Shown here piece by piece: positions 1 through 8,385 of a DNA stretch of 29,543 nt (position 1 is the first letter of the stretch; the number at the start of each line of letters is the position of its first letter). The notes below the pieces were generated by a model. That model saw only the letters and a program-made list of their open reading frames with translations. It did not search any database and was not told the origin of the DNA. The DNA comes from Chloroflexota bacterium (GTDB lineage: Bacteria; Chloroflexota; Ktedonobacteria; Ktedonobacterales; Ktedonobacteraceae). Where the stretch lies: contig VBHI01000133.1 in assembly GCA_005881495.1 (NCBI GenBank), forward strand, positions 1 to 29,543, in the 5' to 3' direction. The position numbers and the translations under genes are program-made.

Positions 1-1
1 G

Positions 2-187
2 CTCTGGCTGATCACAACGAATGATAATCTCCATGCGCTGCGCTTCTATCAAAAACGCGGCTTCACGCTCGTCACTGTTCATCGCAATGCGGTCGATGCC
101 GCCCGCCAAATGAAGCCGCGCATCCCATTGATCGGCGACGACCAGATTCCCTTACATGATGAGATCGAACTCGAGATGATGTTATAG
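2..187 (+). CDS. GNAT family N-acetyltransferase, C-terminal part (5' end outside window)
   Basis: An open frame enters from the left edge and ends at TAG 185-187, giving 61 residues. It contains N-x-L-H-A-L-R-F-Y-Q-K-R-G-F, the usual C-terminal signature of GNAT acetyltransferases, where the Asn and Tyr lie near the acetyl-CoA pocket. It ends with an acidic D-E-I-E-L-E tail that is also common in the family. Substrate cannot be told from this piece. The next gene remnant begins directly after the stop codon in the same frame, so the 3' flank of this gene has been rearranged. The family call is secure; the full length is unknown. Confidence 0.8.
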   Translation, partial: LWLITTNDNLHALRFYQKRGFTLVTVHRNAVDAARQMKPRIPLIGDDQIPLHDEIELEMML

Positions 188-928
188 CGGACGACCTCTC
201 CCATTCCCTATCAAGGGGGCACCTTTGAAGTCACTTTTGACTTCATCGATCACCACCTCCGCATTCTCACGAGTGAAGGGACCGTCAAAGTGCTGCCATT
301 GATCCCACGATCAGTCGCCGCTTTTTACCGGGAGTTTATGGCCTGCTTGCAGGCCCTGGGGATCGAGGTCACGATCAACACGTTGCCCAGCGAAATTCGC
401 AATCCCTTTCGCTGTGATGAAGATGAGGTACATGCCTCCTACGATCCCGTCTACGTCCAGCGCTTCTGGCGCATCCTGGTGCAGACCGATACCGTCTTGC
501 AGCGCTATCGTTCGCCTTTTCTCGGCAAGAGCAGTCCTGTCCACTTTTTCTGGGGCAGCTTCGACCTGGCACTGACCGTGTTCTCTGGTCGGGGAGCACC
601 CGAACGGCAGGGTGCCGATCGTATTACACAGGAAGCCTACTCGCATGAAGAGATCAGTTGTGGGTTCTGGCCCGGCGATGAGCGTTTCCCGACACCGGCT
701 TTCTACTCCTATACCTATCCGGAGCCGCCTGGACTGGGGACCACCTCGATTCTCCCTGCTGCGGCGTTTTATAGCCAGGAACTGGGGGAATTCTTTCTGC
801 GCTATGATGACGTGCGGAGCGCTTCCTCGCCTGAGCAGGCGCTGCTGGAGTTTTTCCAGAGTACGTACGAAGCGGGAGCCACGCTGGGGCAGTGGGACCG
901 CGAGGCCTTAGAAAGGAGGGTGCGATGA
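188..928 (+). pseudogene. DUF5996 family protein, 5'-truncated
   Basis: The readable product resembles DUF5996 proteins, which have no known function. Features seen are an F-D-F-I-D-H-H stretch, H-A-S-Y-D-P, F-W-R-I-L-V-Q, S-P-V-H-F-F-W-G-S-F-D-L and E-A-Y-S-H-E. Family-like sequence (T-T-S-P-I-P-Y onward) starts at the first codon after the GNAT stop and has no ATG. The first usable start is GTG at 290, with a chance-looking GAAGGG nine bases upstream. That would give 212 residues and lack roughly the first 95 residues of the family. The 3' end appears intact and overlaps the next start as ATGA. I read this as a gene whose 5' end was deleted. A shortened product from GTG 290 is possible but probably not functional. 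Confidence 0.7.
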
Positions 929-951
929 AAACGATCGATCGCGAGGAATGA
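925..951 (+). pseudogene. 8-codon stub of a translationally coupled gene
   Basis: A strong Shine-Dalgarno (AAGGAGGG, 913-920) is followed four bases later by ATG 925, which overlaps the stop of the DUF5996 gene as ATGA. The frame reads M-K-T-I-D-R-E-E and then stops at 949-951. The arrangement is that of a coupled downstream gene of which only the start survives. The convergent BTAD regulator ends four bases further on. Confidence 0.4.
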
Positions 952-954
952 TCA

Positions 955-3900
955 CTATAGGTTACTTTCTGGATGAAGCAGGATACTTTGTGCTGCGTTG
1001 AGGAAGCTCATGCGCAGTTGGGCACCCAGAATCTTTGCTGCAAGCGCAGCGAGACTATCCCTCGCCCTGGTTCTCATGGACTGAGCCTGCACCTCCTGCC
1101 CCATCATCCTGTAGAGCCTGGCGAACTGCGCCTGGATTTGCCACTCCTCCCCTGGAAGGCCCATTTCAATGGCGAGTCGGAGTGCTTCCTGTAGAGACGC
1201 GATAGCCTCGTTGATTCTGCCCTCGAAACCGGCCAGGGCCGCCTGCATCCGCAGGTGAATCAGTCGGAAGCGGCGATTATTGCCTACGCGCTCACCGAAA
1301 CGGCCCACATCTTCGCGGGCAAGCGCTCCATGGCCCTCGTGCAGCAGCGCTGCAATCTCATAATATCGATGAAAATCAAGCCACACGAGCTTCGCGGGCA
1401 GCGCATCGCGAATAGCAATTGATCGCTGCGCAGCGGTTGAGGCGGCAGGCCAATCGTGAGCCAGGACACGATTCATACAGAAGCGCGAGATGATGGCGCT
1501 TTTCCAGTGTCCTATCGAGATCGTCTCCGAGAGTGCCATGGCCTCGTCTAGTATCGCCCTGGCTTCTTCAAGTTGAAAAAGGGTATTCTTTACATCACCC
1601 AGCGTGAACAACTGGAGCCAGCGTAGAGCGGGGTCATGACTTGATTGCATAAACTCGCCCGCTTCATGAGCGACGTGCACTGCTTCTTCATACTCGCCCA
1701 CTTCCACAAGCCCTACCTGGACCTTATTTGCGTTCAGCACCAGTGCCGTTGCATTGTTGATGTCACGAGCAAGTCGCAAGCCTTCGCGCGCCGCCTCGAT
1801 GCCTGCCTGCGGTTCGCCCAGATTGATTCTACTCATGGCCAGTAAATCCAGGCAGTACGCCTCTCCTGCTCGATAGTCTAGGGGACTCGCGGGAGGTGAG
1901 CCTGTCCAGAGAAATTGCGTGCCTAGCTCCAGGGTTTCGATAGGAGTGGTCTCGCCTGCTATCGAACCTGTCTTTCCCCGCTTGTTCTGCTCGACCAGCG
2001 TATCATACATCGCGCGGCTTTTCATAGTCGGGTCAATAGTCTCATCCCACTCACCGGCAATGTTATGAGAACGCCCAATGAGGAAGAGACTGCGCGCGAT
2101 CAGTTCGTTGAGTCCTGCTGCGGTGGCGAGTTCCAAAGCGCGATGCGCATGGGTCTGAGCCAGTGTGAAATCTCCGGCCCAATGGACTAATTGTCCCAGG
2201 TTCCATTCCGTTTCAGCGATAGCAGCAGCGTCGCCGGTCGTCACCACGAGCAGGAGCGATTCGTTCAACAAGGCATGAGCCGTCGCGAAGTCCCAGGATT
2301 GCTGCCAGGCGACGGCAGCCAGGCGGTTCAGCGCTGCCGCTTCCAGGGTTAGCGCACCACGCGCTTTTGCATATAACCTTAGAGCATCATAGGCGCTTCG
2401 CGCCTGCTCCAACGCTCCAACCCATTCGTAAGCGCGTCCCAACTTGATGTAGAGCTGTTCCCGCTCTCCTGCTGGCAGATCGAAAGGCCGGGACAGATTC
2501 TGGGACTTCGTATCGTGCCGTCCCCCCTGCCAGTTACCTGAGTCAGTGAAATCCTCCAGCAGAGACCATGCCTGCTCGTAAAGCGCAATAGCGCTGCGGA
2601 CCGCAAAGATTGCGAATGCAGCATCGCCTGCCACCACGCTGTAGCGGAAAGCCGGCTCGAACAGCCCTGCTTTTAACGCGTGCTGCGCCAGCTCTGCGGC
2701 TGGTGCTTTGTCGCGTTCCAGCACCGCGAAGGCGCGCCGGTGCAGCACGCGCCGCCGTGCCTCCCCTGTCTCGGTGTAGGCCACCTCCCTCAGCCTGTCA
2801 TGTGTGAAGACGCATACTTCCCCACCCTCCACTACCCGCACCACGAGGTGTCGTTCGGCCTCTTCCAGCGCATCCAGCCCTGTGAGTTCGTCAAGGTCGG
2901 CTAGCTCCCATGCCTGAGCCGGTTGGAAGCGCGTACCCAGGACTGATCCCGCCATCAGCAATTTGCGGCTCGTCGGAGTCAGCCGTTCCAAGCGCTCCTG
3001 GATCACCGCGCGCATCGAGGAAGGAAGTAGCCTGCGGAAACGACTCGCTTCCTGCTCAAACGCCGGAGCAGAGAGGCGGCCACCTCCCATCTCTCCGTTT
3101 TCCCAAATCACGAGCTGTTGTTCCAGGAGCGCTCGCAGCGTTTGTATGAGGTAAAGCGGCTGCCCGCCAGTCTCCGTGTGGAACCAGTGTGCCACTTCCT
3201 GCAGTTGCTGGATATCGCCAAAGAGGCGGCGTACCAGCTCATGCGTCATTGTGGCATCAAGCACACCAAGGATCACCATTGTGGTTTGCGCCGCGCGATC
3301 AAGGCTGTGCAGCCAGTCGCGCAATTCGCTTGATGTGCTTACCTCTTCCAGCCGTGCTGCCAGCACAACCAGCACCGGGCAGCGGTCCTCGCTCCAGCGC
3401 CGACACAAGAACCACAGGAGATCACGTGTGCCTGTATCTGCCCAGTGTAGATCGTCGAGGAACAGGACGAGCGGGGTCTCAGGTGCATCTGGTTTATGAT
3501 GGCGGATGAGGGCCTTCCCGAACTGCGCCACCCCTTCAAAGAGTCGCCCTCTTGCTTCACTGACCTCGCCGGCCGGCACAGGCAAATCGGGATAACGCTC
3601 GCGCAATTCAGGAAGGATGCGGCTGAGTTCGGTGAGCCAGACATCTTCGAGCAGGTCTTCGGGCGCTCGCTCCCGCTCCAGCCTTGCCCGCAGCGCCTCA
3701 ACCAGTGGCTGATAGGGAAGCCTTCCTTCGGTCTCAAAGGCTCGTCCGCTCAGCACTATCGCTCCCCTCGTGCCGGCGGACCAGCGCAGGAACTCCTCTA
3801 CCAGGCGCGTCTTGCCGATACCGGCCTCACCCTCTATTGCTACCACCTGCACGCTCCCTTGCCGCGCGCGTTCATACGCTGCTACGAGTGTACTGAATTC

Positions 3901-4902
3901 GTCCTCTCGCCCTACCAGGGGCGTCTCTAGTTCATGGTACGTGTTCGGGCGCTGGAGACGCTGGCGCTGCTGTGCTTGTCGTGTCGTTGAGGTCGGTGCT
4001 GCTGGCGAGTTGGCAACGCGCAGCCGTTCAGCGAGCGCGACGGTCTCCGGTGCGGGTTCGATGCCCAGCATACGCTCCAGTAATTCAGCGTAGCTCGCAT
4101 ACGTGGCGAGTGCCGCCGCTCGATCACCTGCTGCTGCCTGGGATTCCATGAGGCAGCGGTATGCCTCCTCGCTCAGTGGATTCACCTTGATCCAGCGCCC
4201 GGCCGTCCGGGTGGCGGCATCAAATGCCCCTTGCTGGCGTTGTAATGCGCTGAGTGCGTTCAAGACGCGATCGATGCGGCCCTGCCAGTAAGCGCGCTGC
4301 TGCTCGATCCAGTCCGCAAAATCCGGCGCGTCGTCCAGCATGAAGCCGGCGAGAAATGGTCCTCTGCATTGCCCGGCAGCAGTTTCCAGTTGCCATTGCA
4401 GGCGATCAAGGTGATCCAGCGAATCTGCTGGTCGGCGATCACGCCACTGCGTGGTCAGGGCAGCTGACTGCTCGACGATCTGGAGATCGAGGCGAACAGC
4501 TTCTTCTTGCAGCCAGAGGGATTCTCGCCCCAGCCGGTCACGACCACTGCGAATCAGACCTTCTCCCGCCTCTGCATGCTGTGAGTGAATCCTTGGTATA
4601 TCGCGCGAAGGTGCAAAACCAGGACTGTTCATAATGGCCTCGCGAACCAGGCGTAAGGTAGAGCGGAGTGTGGCACGGGCCTGCGCATCTTCGCGGTCGG
4701 GCCACAAGAGCGCGGCCAGGTGCGAACGCGGCTGCGGTGTGCCGGTCACAGCCAGATACACCAGCAGCGCCAGGGCCTTCTGGGTGCGGAAAGCGAGAAG
4801 ATGTCTATCGGAGCGCACCTCAGGTGGGCCAAGAAGAGCCAGTTCCAACACCTGTTTCTTTGTACTGAAATCGTTGTCCGATGACCTCGGAAACACAGCC
4901 AT
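955..4902 (-). CDS. SARP-like regulator: winged helix/BTAD, AAA ATPase, TPR repeats
   Basis: This is a large STAND-type transcriptional regulator of about 1315 residues. From the ATG at 4902, residues ~20-90 look like the degenerate winged helix that precedes BTAD domains, and ~135-295 match the bacterial transcriptional activator domain. An AAA_16-type ATPase follows, with Walker A G-E-A-G-I-G-K-T at ~358-365 and Walker B L-V-L-F-L-D-D-L-H-W. The C-terminal half is helical and TPR-like. There is no C-terminal LuxR helix-turn-helix. The frame is open up to 5064, but that start would lie 23 bases from the divergent aldo/keto reductase. ATG 4902, with GAGG eleven bases upstream, fits the domain start better; the exact start is uncertain. 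It probably controls the divergent reductase, its own gene, or both (inferred from position). Confidence 0.85.
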   Translation of the reverse strand: MAVFPRSSDNDFSTKKQVLELALLGPPEVRSDRHLLAFRTQKALALLVYLAVTGTPQPRSHLAALLWPDREDAQARATLRSTLRLVREAIMNSPGFAPSRDIPRIHSQHAEAGEGLIRSGRDRLGRESLWLQEEAVRLDLQIVEQSAALTTQWRDRRPADSLDHLDRLQWQLETAAGQCRGPFLAGFMLDDAPDFADWIEQQRAYWQGRIDRVLNALSALQRQQGAFDAATRTAGRWIKVNPLSEEAYRCLMESQAAAGDRAAALATYASYAELLERMLGIEPAPETVALAERLRVANSPAAPTSTTRQAQQRQRLQRPNTYHELETPLVGREDEFSTLVAAYERARQGSVQVVAIEGEAGIGKTRLVEEFLRWSAGTRGAIVLSGRAFETEGRLPYQPLVEALRARLERERAPEDLLEDVWLTELSRILPELRERYPDLPVPAGEVSEARGRLFEGVAQFGKALIRHHKPDAPETPLVLFLDDLHWADTGTRDLLWFLCRRWSEDRCPVLVVLAARLEEVSTSSELRDWLHSLDRAAQTTMVILGVLDATMTHELVRRLFGDIQQLQEVAHWFHTETGGQPLYLIQTLRALLEQQLVIWENGEMGGGRLSAPAFEQEASRFRRLLPSSMRAVIQERLERLTPTSRKLLMAGSVLGTRFQPAQAWELADLDELTGLDALEEAERHLVVRVVEGGEVCVFTHDRLREVAYTETGEARRRVLHRRAFAVLERDKAPAAELAQHALKAGLFEPAFRYSVVAGDAAFAIFAVRSAIALYEQAWSLLEDFTDSGNWQGGRHDTKSQNLSRPFDLPAGEREQLYIKLGRAYEWVGALEQARSAYDALRLYAKARGALTLEAAALNRLAAVAWQQSWDFATAHALLNESLLLVVTTGDAAAIAETEWNLGQLVHWAGDFTLAQTHAHRALELATAAGLNELIARSLFLIGRSHNIAGEWDETIDPTMKSRAMYDTLVEQNKRGKTGSIAGETTPIETLELGTQFLWTGSPPASPLDYRAGEAYCLDLLAMSRINLGEPQAGIEAAREGLRLARDINNATALVLNANKVQVGLVEVGEYEEAVHVAHEAGEFMQSSHDPALRWLQLFTLGDVKNTLFQLEEARAILDEAMALSETISIGHWKSAIISRFCMNRVLAHDWPAASTAAQRSIAIRDALPAKLVWLDFHRYYEIAALLHEGHGALAREDVGRFGERVGNNRRFRLIHLRMQAALAGFEGRINEAIASLQEALRLAIEMGLPGEEWQIQAQFARLYRMMGQEVQAQSMRTRARDSLAALAAKILGAQLRMSFLNAAQSILLHPESNL

Positions 4903-4950
4903 GCCTCCATACGCCTCATTAGCTTGTGCGCCGCAGAATCCGACACCACA

Positions 4951-4968
4951 GTGCTTCCAGCAAAGCAC
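4951..4968. promoter_or_regulatory. Inverted repeat in divergent promoter region
   Basis: GTGCTT and AAGCAC form a 6-bp dyad with a six-base centre, between the BTAD regulator start and the aldo/keto reductase start. It could be a small operator. It is short enough to be chance. Confidence 0.25.
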
Positions 4969-5001
4969 ATTCAAGGAAGAAACGTCAAGAGGCTCACGGC
5001 G

Positions 5002-5022
5002 TTGCACGCACATTTGCACGCA
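5002..5022. promoter_or_regulatory. 9-bp direct repeat (TTGCACGCA x2), possible regulator binding site
   Basis: TTGCACGCA occurs at 5002-5010 and again at 5014-5022, a 12-bp period, 66 bases upstream of the aldo/keto reductase ATG. SARP-type regulators with a winged helix plus BTAD are known to bind short direct repeats about one helical turn apart. The divergent gene encodes such a protein, so this is a reasonable candidate operator. That it binds this regulator is inference. Confidence 0.4.
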
Positions 5023-5087
5023 ACTGGAACGCCTCCATGTTACGCTAGCAGCAGATCGAAACACACAGAAGAGAAAGGAATACTACC

Positions 5088-6041
5088 ATGCAAACAAAAC
5101 AATTTGGCAAGACAGGTATGCAGATTACACCGGTTGGCCTGGGAGCCTGGGCGATAGGTGGCAATCATGGAGCACATGGCTGGGGACCACAGGATGACCA
5201 GGAGTCTATCAAGACGATTCAACGTGCGCTGGATCTGGGCATCAACTGGATCGATACCGCTGCCGTCTATGGCCTGGGTCACTCTGAGATGATAGTTGGC
5301 AAAGCCATCAAAGGACGCGAGCGCCCATACATCTTCACCAAGTGCTCGCAAATCTGGGATGAGCGTGGCATTGTGGGTCACAGCCTCAAGGCCGACTCGA
5401 TTCGCCGGGAGGTCGAAGCCAGCCTGAAGCGACTCGATATCGATGCCATTGACCTGTACCAAATCCACTGGCCTCTCCCCGACCCCGATATTGAAGAGGG
5501 CTGGAGCACGCTGGCCGAACTGAAAAAAGAGGGCAAGGTGCGCCATATCGGCGTCTCCAACTTTAACGTCAAGCAACTACGCCGCGCAGAGCAGATCACT
5601 CCAGTTGAGACGCTGCAGCCGCCGTATTCACTGATCCGACCTGATGTCGAGCAGGACATCCTGCCATATTGCCAGCGGCACACGATGGGCGTCATTGTCT
5701 ATTCGCCGATGGCCTCCGGCCTGCTCACCGGAGCAATGAGCAGGGAGCGCATCGCCAATCTGCCTGATGATGACTGGCGCAGGACGAACAGAGAATACCA
5801 GGAGCCGTGCCTATCACGCAACCTGGCCCTGACCAACTTGCTGGCGGAGATCGGCAAGGCGCATCACGTCACTGCTGCAGTTGTCGCCATCGCCTGGACC
5901 CTCCATAATCCGGCAGTCACCGCCGCGATTGTCGGTTCGCGGCATCCAGGCCAGGTGGAAGAGACAATCGCTGCAGCCGAATTCAGCCTGAGCGAGAGCG
6001 AGTACGAGCAGATCGGACAGTTCGTGGTAGCGCATCCGTAA
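5088..6041 (+). CDS. Aldo/keto reductase
   Basis: This 317-residue cytosolic NAD(P)H-dependent oxidoreductase has the AKR barrel and its catalytic tetrad: Asp56 and Tyr61 in I-D-T-A-A-V-Y-G, Lys85 in F-T-K-C, and His127 in Q-I-H-W-P. G-V-S-N-F-N and the C-terminal I-V-G-S-R cofactor motif are present. Length is normal for the family. AAAGGA lies about ten bases before the ATG. The gene is divergent from the BTAD regulator and is its most likely target. The substrate is unknown; similar proteins reduce aldehydes or sugars in stress responses. Confidence 0.93.
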   Translation: MQTKQFGKTGMQITPVGLGAWAIGGNHGAHGWGPQDDQESIKTIQRALDLGINWIDTAAVYGLGHSEMIVGKAIKGRERPYIFTKCSQIWDERGIVGHSLKADSIRREVEASLKRLDIDAIDLYQIHWPLPDPDIEEGWSTLAELKKEGKVRHIGVSNFNVKQLRRAEQITPVETLQPPYSLIRPDVEQDILPYCQRHTMGVIVYSPMASGLLTGAMSRERIANLPDDDWRRTNREYQEPCLSRNLALTNLLAEIGKAHHVTAAVVAIAWTLHNPAVTAAIVGSRHPGQVEETIAAAEFSLSESEYEQIGQFVVAHP

Positions 6042-6127
6042 CGCCATGACTATAAAGTGCCGAGCAAATACAAGTGAGTGTTGTCTATGCCGTGCCTCCC
6101 GCTTACGGAAGAAAGGAGTGAGATCTC

Positions 6128-6538
6128 ATGGCTATGGTAGCAGCGGCGCTTCCACTATTGCCGGGAAAGGGCGAGGAGTGGCGTCGATGGGCGCAGGAAC
6201 TACAGGGCTCTCGTCATGCCGAGTACGCTGCATTGCGCAACCGCCTGGGGATTCACTTTGAACGAAGCTGGATTGGCACAGTGCACGGAGTGGAGTTTGT
6301 CTTTGTATATTTGGAAGTCGATGACAGCGCGGAGATATGTGCAAGGCTGGCCAGTTCCTCGCATCCATTTGATTGTTGGTACCGGAAAAAGCTGCAAGAG
6401 CTACACGGCCTGGATATCGCCCAACACCATCGAAGTTTGCTCCTTGAGGATGCCTTCGTCTGGCCTGCACCTGGTTCTGGCGACTGCGCTCAAGAAGGCG
6501 GAACACCAGTATCAAGAATGCAAGAAATTGACACATAG
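6128..6538 (+). CDS. Hypothetical protein, possible ferredoxin-like (ABM-type) fold
   Basis: The 136-residue product starts at an ATG nine bases after AAAGGAG. The first ~100 residues (L-P-L-L-P-G-K-G-E-E-W-R-R-W, then L-G-I-H-F-E-R-S-W, V-F-V-Y-L-E-V-D-D and F-D-C-W-Y) have the strand-helix-strand pattern of small dimeric alpha/beta-barrel proteins related to antibiotic-biosynthesis monooxygenases. No catalytic residue can be named. The last ~25 residues look unstructured. It lies 86 bases after the aldo/keto reductase and could share its transcript. Existence of the gene is well supported; the fold is a guess. Confidence 0.6.
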   Translation: MAMVAAALPLLPGKGEEWRRWAQELQGSRHAEYAALRNRLGIHFERSWIGTVHGVEFVFVYLEVDDSAEICARLASSSHPFDCWYRKKLQELHGLDIAQHHRSLLLEDAFVWPAPGSGDCAQEGGTPVSRMQEIDT

Positions 6539-6572
6539 ACTATCCATACATTAGAAAGGAATGAGAACCATC

Positions 6573-6872
6573 ATGGAGTATAATTTTCCTCAGAGAAAGG
6601 CAAGATCCTCTTGGAGAAAGAGCGGTACTGCAACTCCGGTTTACAGGACTACAGCATCAGCCTTAGAGCGCAAGAAATTTGTATCCGAGAAAGGTCCCAC
6701 CTTTCTGAAGGTGTATGCTATTCCAGTACTGCTGCTCAACCTTGCATTGCTCGGCTGGGATATCATCTCGGTGAATGTAGTACATGGTTGGTCGATCTAT
6801 CTCGGGTATGCAGTGATCGTCACGGTAAGCCTGCACCTATACCTGGCGTACTTGGATCACTACCTCAACTAA
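6573..6872 (+). CDS. Small membrane protein with two transmembrane segments
   Basis: I do not recognise this 99-residue protein. Residues 1-40 are basic and polar. Hydrophobic segments at ~46-67 and ~74-94 would form a helical hairpin in the membrane. The frame is also open from ATG 6561, but the only ribosome site (AAAGGA) touches that codon. ATG 6573, twelve bases downstream of it, is the more credible start. It follows the preceding gene by 34 bases and is probably cotranscribed with it. Confidence 0.55.
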   Translation: MEYNFPQRKARSSWRKSGTATPVYRTTASALERKKFVSEKGPTFLKVYAIPVLLLNLALLGWDIISVNVVHGWSIYLGYAVIVTVSLHLYLAYLDHYLN

Positions 6873-7000
6873 TGCAAGAAGTCATGGTATGACTACCGCG
6901 AAAACAAGAGGAGGGATGAAATCGATTTTTTCAAAAGCGTAGGATACGCGATATTAGGATGACATTTTTCATGATTTAATAAGCAGGAGTGTTCGTTCTT

Positions 7001-7735
7001 ATGAATACGTTCTTCACGGAAGTTCGCCAGACGCTCGTTCCGCGTGGTGAGGTCAAGCACGGTCCGCTGCCCCCGCTGCTGGTCGCCATGACGTTGATCA
7101 CCGGTCTCGTCGACGCGTTTAGCTATCTGACTCTTGGCCACGTCTTCGTCGCCAACATGACTGGCAATGTCGTGTTCCTGGCATTCGCTCTGGCTGGCGC
7201 ATCTGGTTTCTCGATCCTCGCCTCTCTGGTGGCGTTAGGCTCCTTTGTCCTCGGCTCCTTCGGCGGGGGGCTCCTTGGGTCGCGCCTGGGCCAGCACCGG
7301 GGGCGCCTGCTCAGCGTCGCCGCCGCGCTGCAAACGCTCTTGCTGGGTGCCTCGGTAGTTCTGGCCGCGCTGTCCGGCAATCCGGTGTCAACAGGCTACA
7401 GCTATGGTCTTATCATCGTGCTGGGCATCGCGATGGGGCTCCAGAACGCTACCGCGCGGAAGCTCGCGGTACCCGATCTGACGACCACTGTCCTCACCTT
7501 GACCATCGTCGGCATCGCTGCAGACAGTCGTCTCGTGGGCGGAAGCGGATCGAGAGCAGGCCGGCGCTTGATTGCAGTGGCGGCCATGTTCGTGGGTGCC
7601 CTTGTTGGGAGTCTGCTGATCTTGCACGTGTCCATCGTCTCTCCGCTCGTGATCGCCCTCATCGTCATAGCGATTATCGCGGTAACGACGGGAGTGCTTT
7701 CGCGCACGAACCCGATCTGGGTCCGTGCCAGCTAG
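7001..7735 (+). CDS. DUF1275 (YoaK-like) integral membrane protein
   Basis: The product has 244 residues and about six hydrophobic helices. The family signature is clear: T-G-L-V-D-A-F-S-Y-L-T-L-G-H-V-F-V-A-N-M-T-G-N in helix 1 (in two halves) and M-G-L-Q-N-A-T-A-R in the middle. DUF1275 proteins sit in the inner membrane; their transport or other role is not established. AGGAG at 6985-6989 is eleven bases from ATG 7001, so the alternative GTG 6989 inside the ribosome site is rejected. The 128 bases before it are A+T-rich and probably carry a promoter. Confidence 0.88.
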   Translation: MNTFFTEVRQTLVPRGEVKHGPLPPLLVAMTLITGLVDAFSYLTLGHVFVANMTGNVVFLAFALAGASGFSILASLVALGSFVLGSFGGGLLGSRLGQHRGRLLSVAAALQTLLLGASVVLAALSGNPVSTGYSYGLIIVLGIAMGLQNATARKLAVPDLTTTVLTLTIVGIAADSRLVGGSGSRAGRRLIAVAAMFVGALVGSLLILHVSIVSPLVIALIVIAIIAVTTGVLSRTNPIWVRAS

Positions 7736-7818
7736 CCAGCACAGGATTATCTGATTAAACGTTAAATTTCATTATTCCGGGGATATGCTACACGGAAAAC
7801 ATTTGGAATAGTTGCCCT

Positions 7819-7856
7819 GAACAAAGATGTTCTTCACAATAAAGAAAGATATTGTG
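7819..7856. promoter_or_regulatory. Two small dyads upstream of the nitroreductase gene
   Basis: In the A+T-rich gap before the nitroreductase, GAAC-N6-GTTC (7819-7832) is followed by CACAAT-N10-ATTGTG (7835-7856). They may be operators or a leader structure. No regulator gene is adjacent, so the role is open. Confidence 0.25.
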
Positions 7857-7906
7857 GCCCAGTATACAATTTTACTCGGTTTTCAATAGCTGAAAAGGAG
7901 ATTTGA

Positions 7907-8326
7907 TTGCTGAAAATGAATAACTGGGAAAAACGAAACAAAGCGGTTATAGAGGAATTCCGTGCCCGTGGAGGCCAGGTGAAAGGTTGGGCACCGTTAA
8001 TTCTGCTAACAACGACAGGAGCCAAAACAGGTCGACCTCGCATAGCTCCCTTGATGCTTGTTACTGATGGTGATCGCATCATTGCAATAGCGTCCAAAGG
8101 AGGCCATCCGAAACATCCTGAGTGGTATTTCAACCTGCTGGCTCACCCGGAAGTTACGGTTGAGGTTGGTAGCGAGAAATTTGATACCACAGCCCGGATT
8201 CTCACCGGCAATGAGCGAGAACAGGCGTTTAGGAGAGCGGTAGAAGTATTTCCCCCCTATGCTGGATATCAAAAGAAGACGACCCGCGAAATTCCTGTCA
8301 TTGCACTCGAACGGCCAGCCAAATAA
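7907..8326 (+). CDS. Deazaflavin (F420)-dependent nitroreductase family protein
   Basis: The 139-residue product matches the Ddn-type split-barrel family (PF04075). Markers are L-T-T-T-G-A-K-T-G-R-P-R near the N-terminus, which binds the deazaflavin phosphate in characterised members, and G-H-P-K-H-P-E-W-Y-F-N-L in the middle. Members use F420H2 to reduce quinones, nitroimidazoles or unsaturated lactones; the substrate here is unknown. AAAAGGAG is six bases before TTG 7907 and fifteen before ATG 7916, so TTG is preferred as the start. It implies that the host makes F420 or a related deazaflavin (inference). Confidence 0.9.
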   Translation: MLKMNNWEKRNKAVIEEFRARGGQVKGWAPLILLTTTGAKTGRPRIAPLMLVTDGDRIIAIASKGGHPKHPEWYFNLLAHPEVTVEVGSEKFDTTARILTGNEREQAFRRAVEVFPPYAGYQKKTTREIPVIALERPAK

Positions 8327-8331
8327 CTCAC

Positions 8332-8350
8332 CCGATGTACTGTGCATCGG
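8332..8350 (+). terminator. Possible stem-loop after nitroreductase gene
   Basis: CCGATG and CATCGG form a 6-bp stem with a 7-base loop just after the nitroreductase stop codon. There is no clean T-run, only CTTGTCGTCT, so it is a weak terminator candidate between convergent genes. Confidence 0.35.
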
Positions 8351-8385
8351 CTTGTCGTCTGCAATGTTTACCTCTGTGATTTACA

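Noticed and set aside
4903..5064. Upstream extension of the BTAD regulator
   Set aside because: The 54 extra residues are Cys/Arg-rich, unlike the family, and would leave only 23 bases for a divergent promoter.
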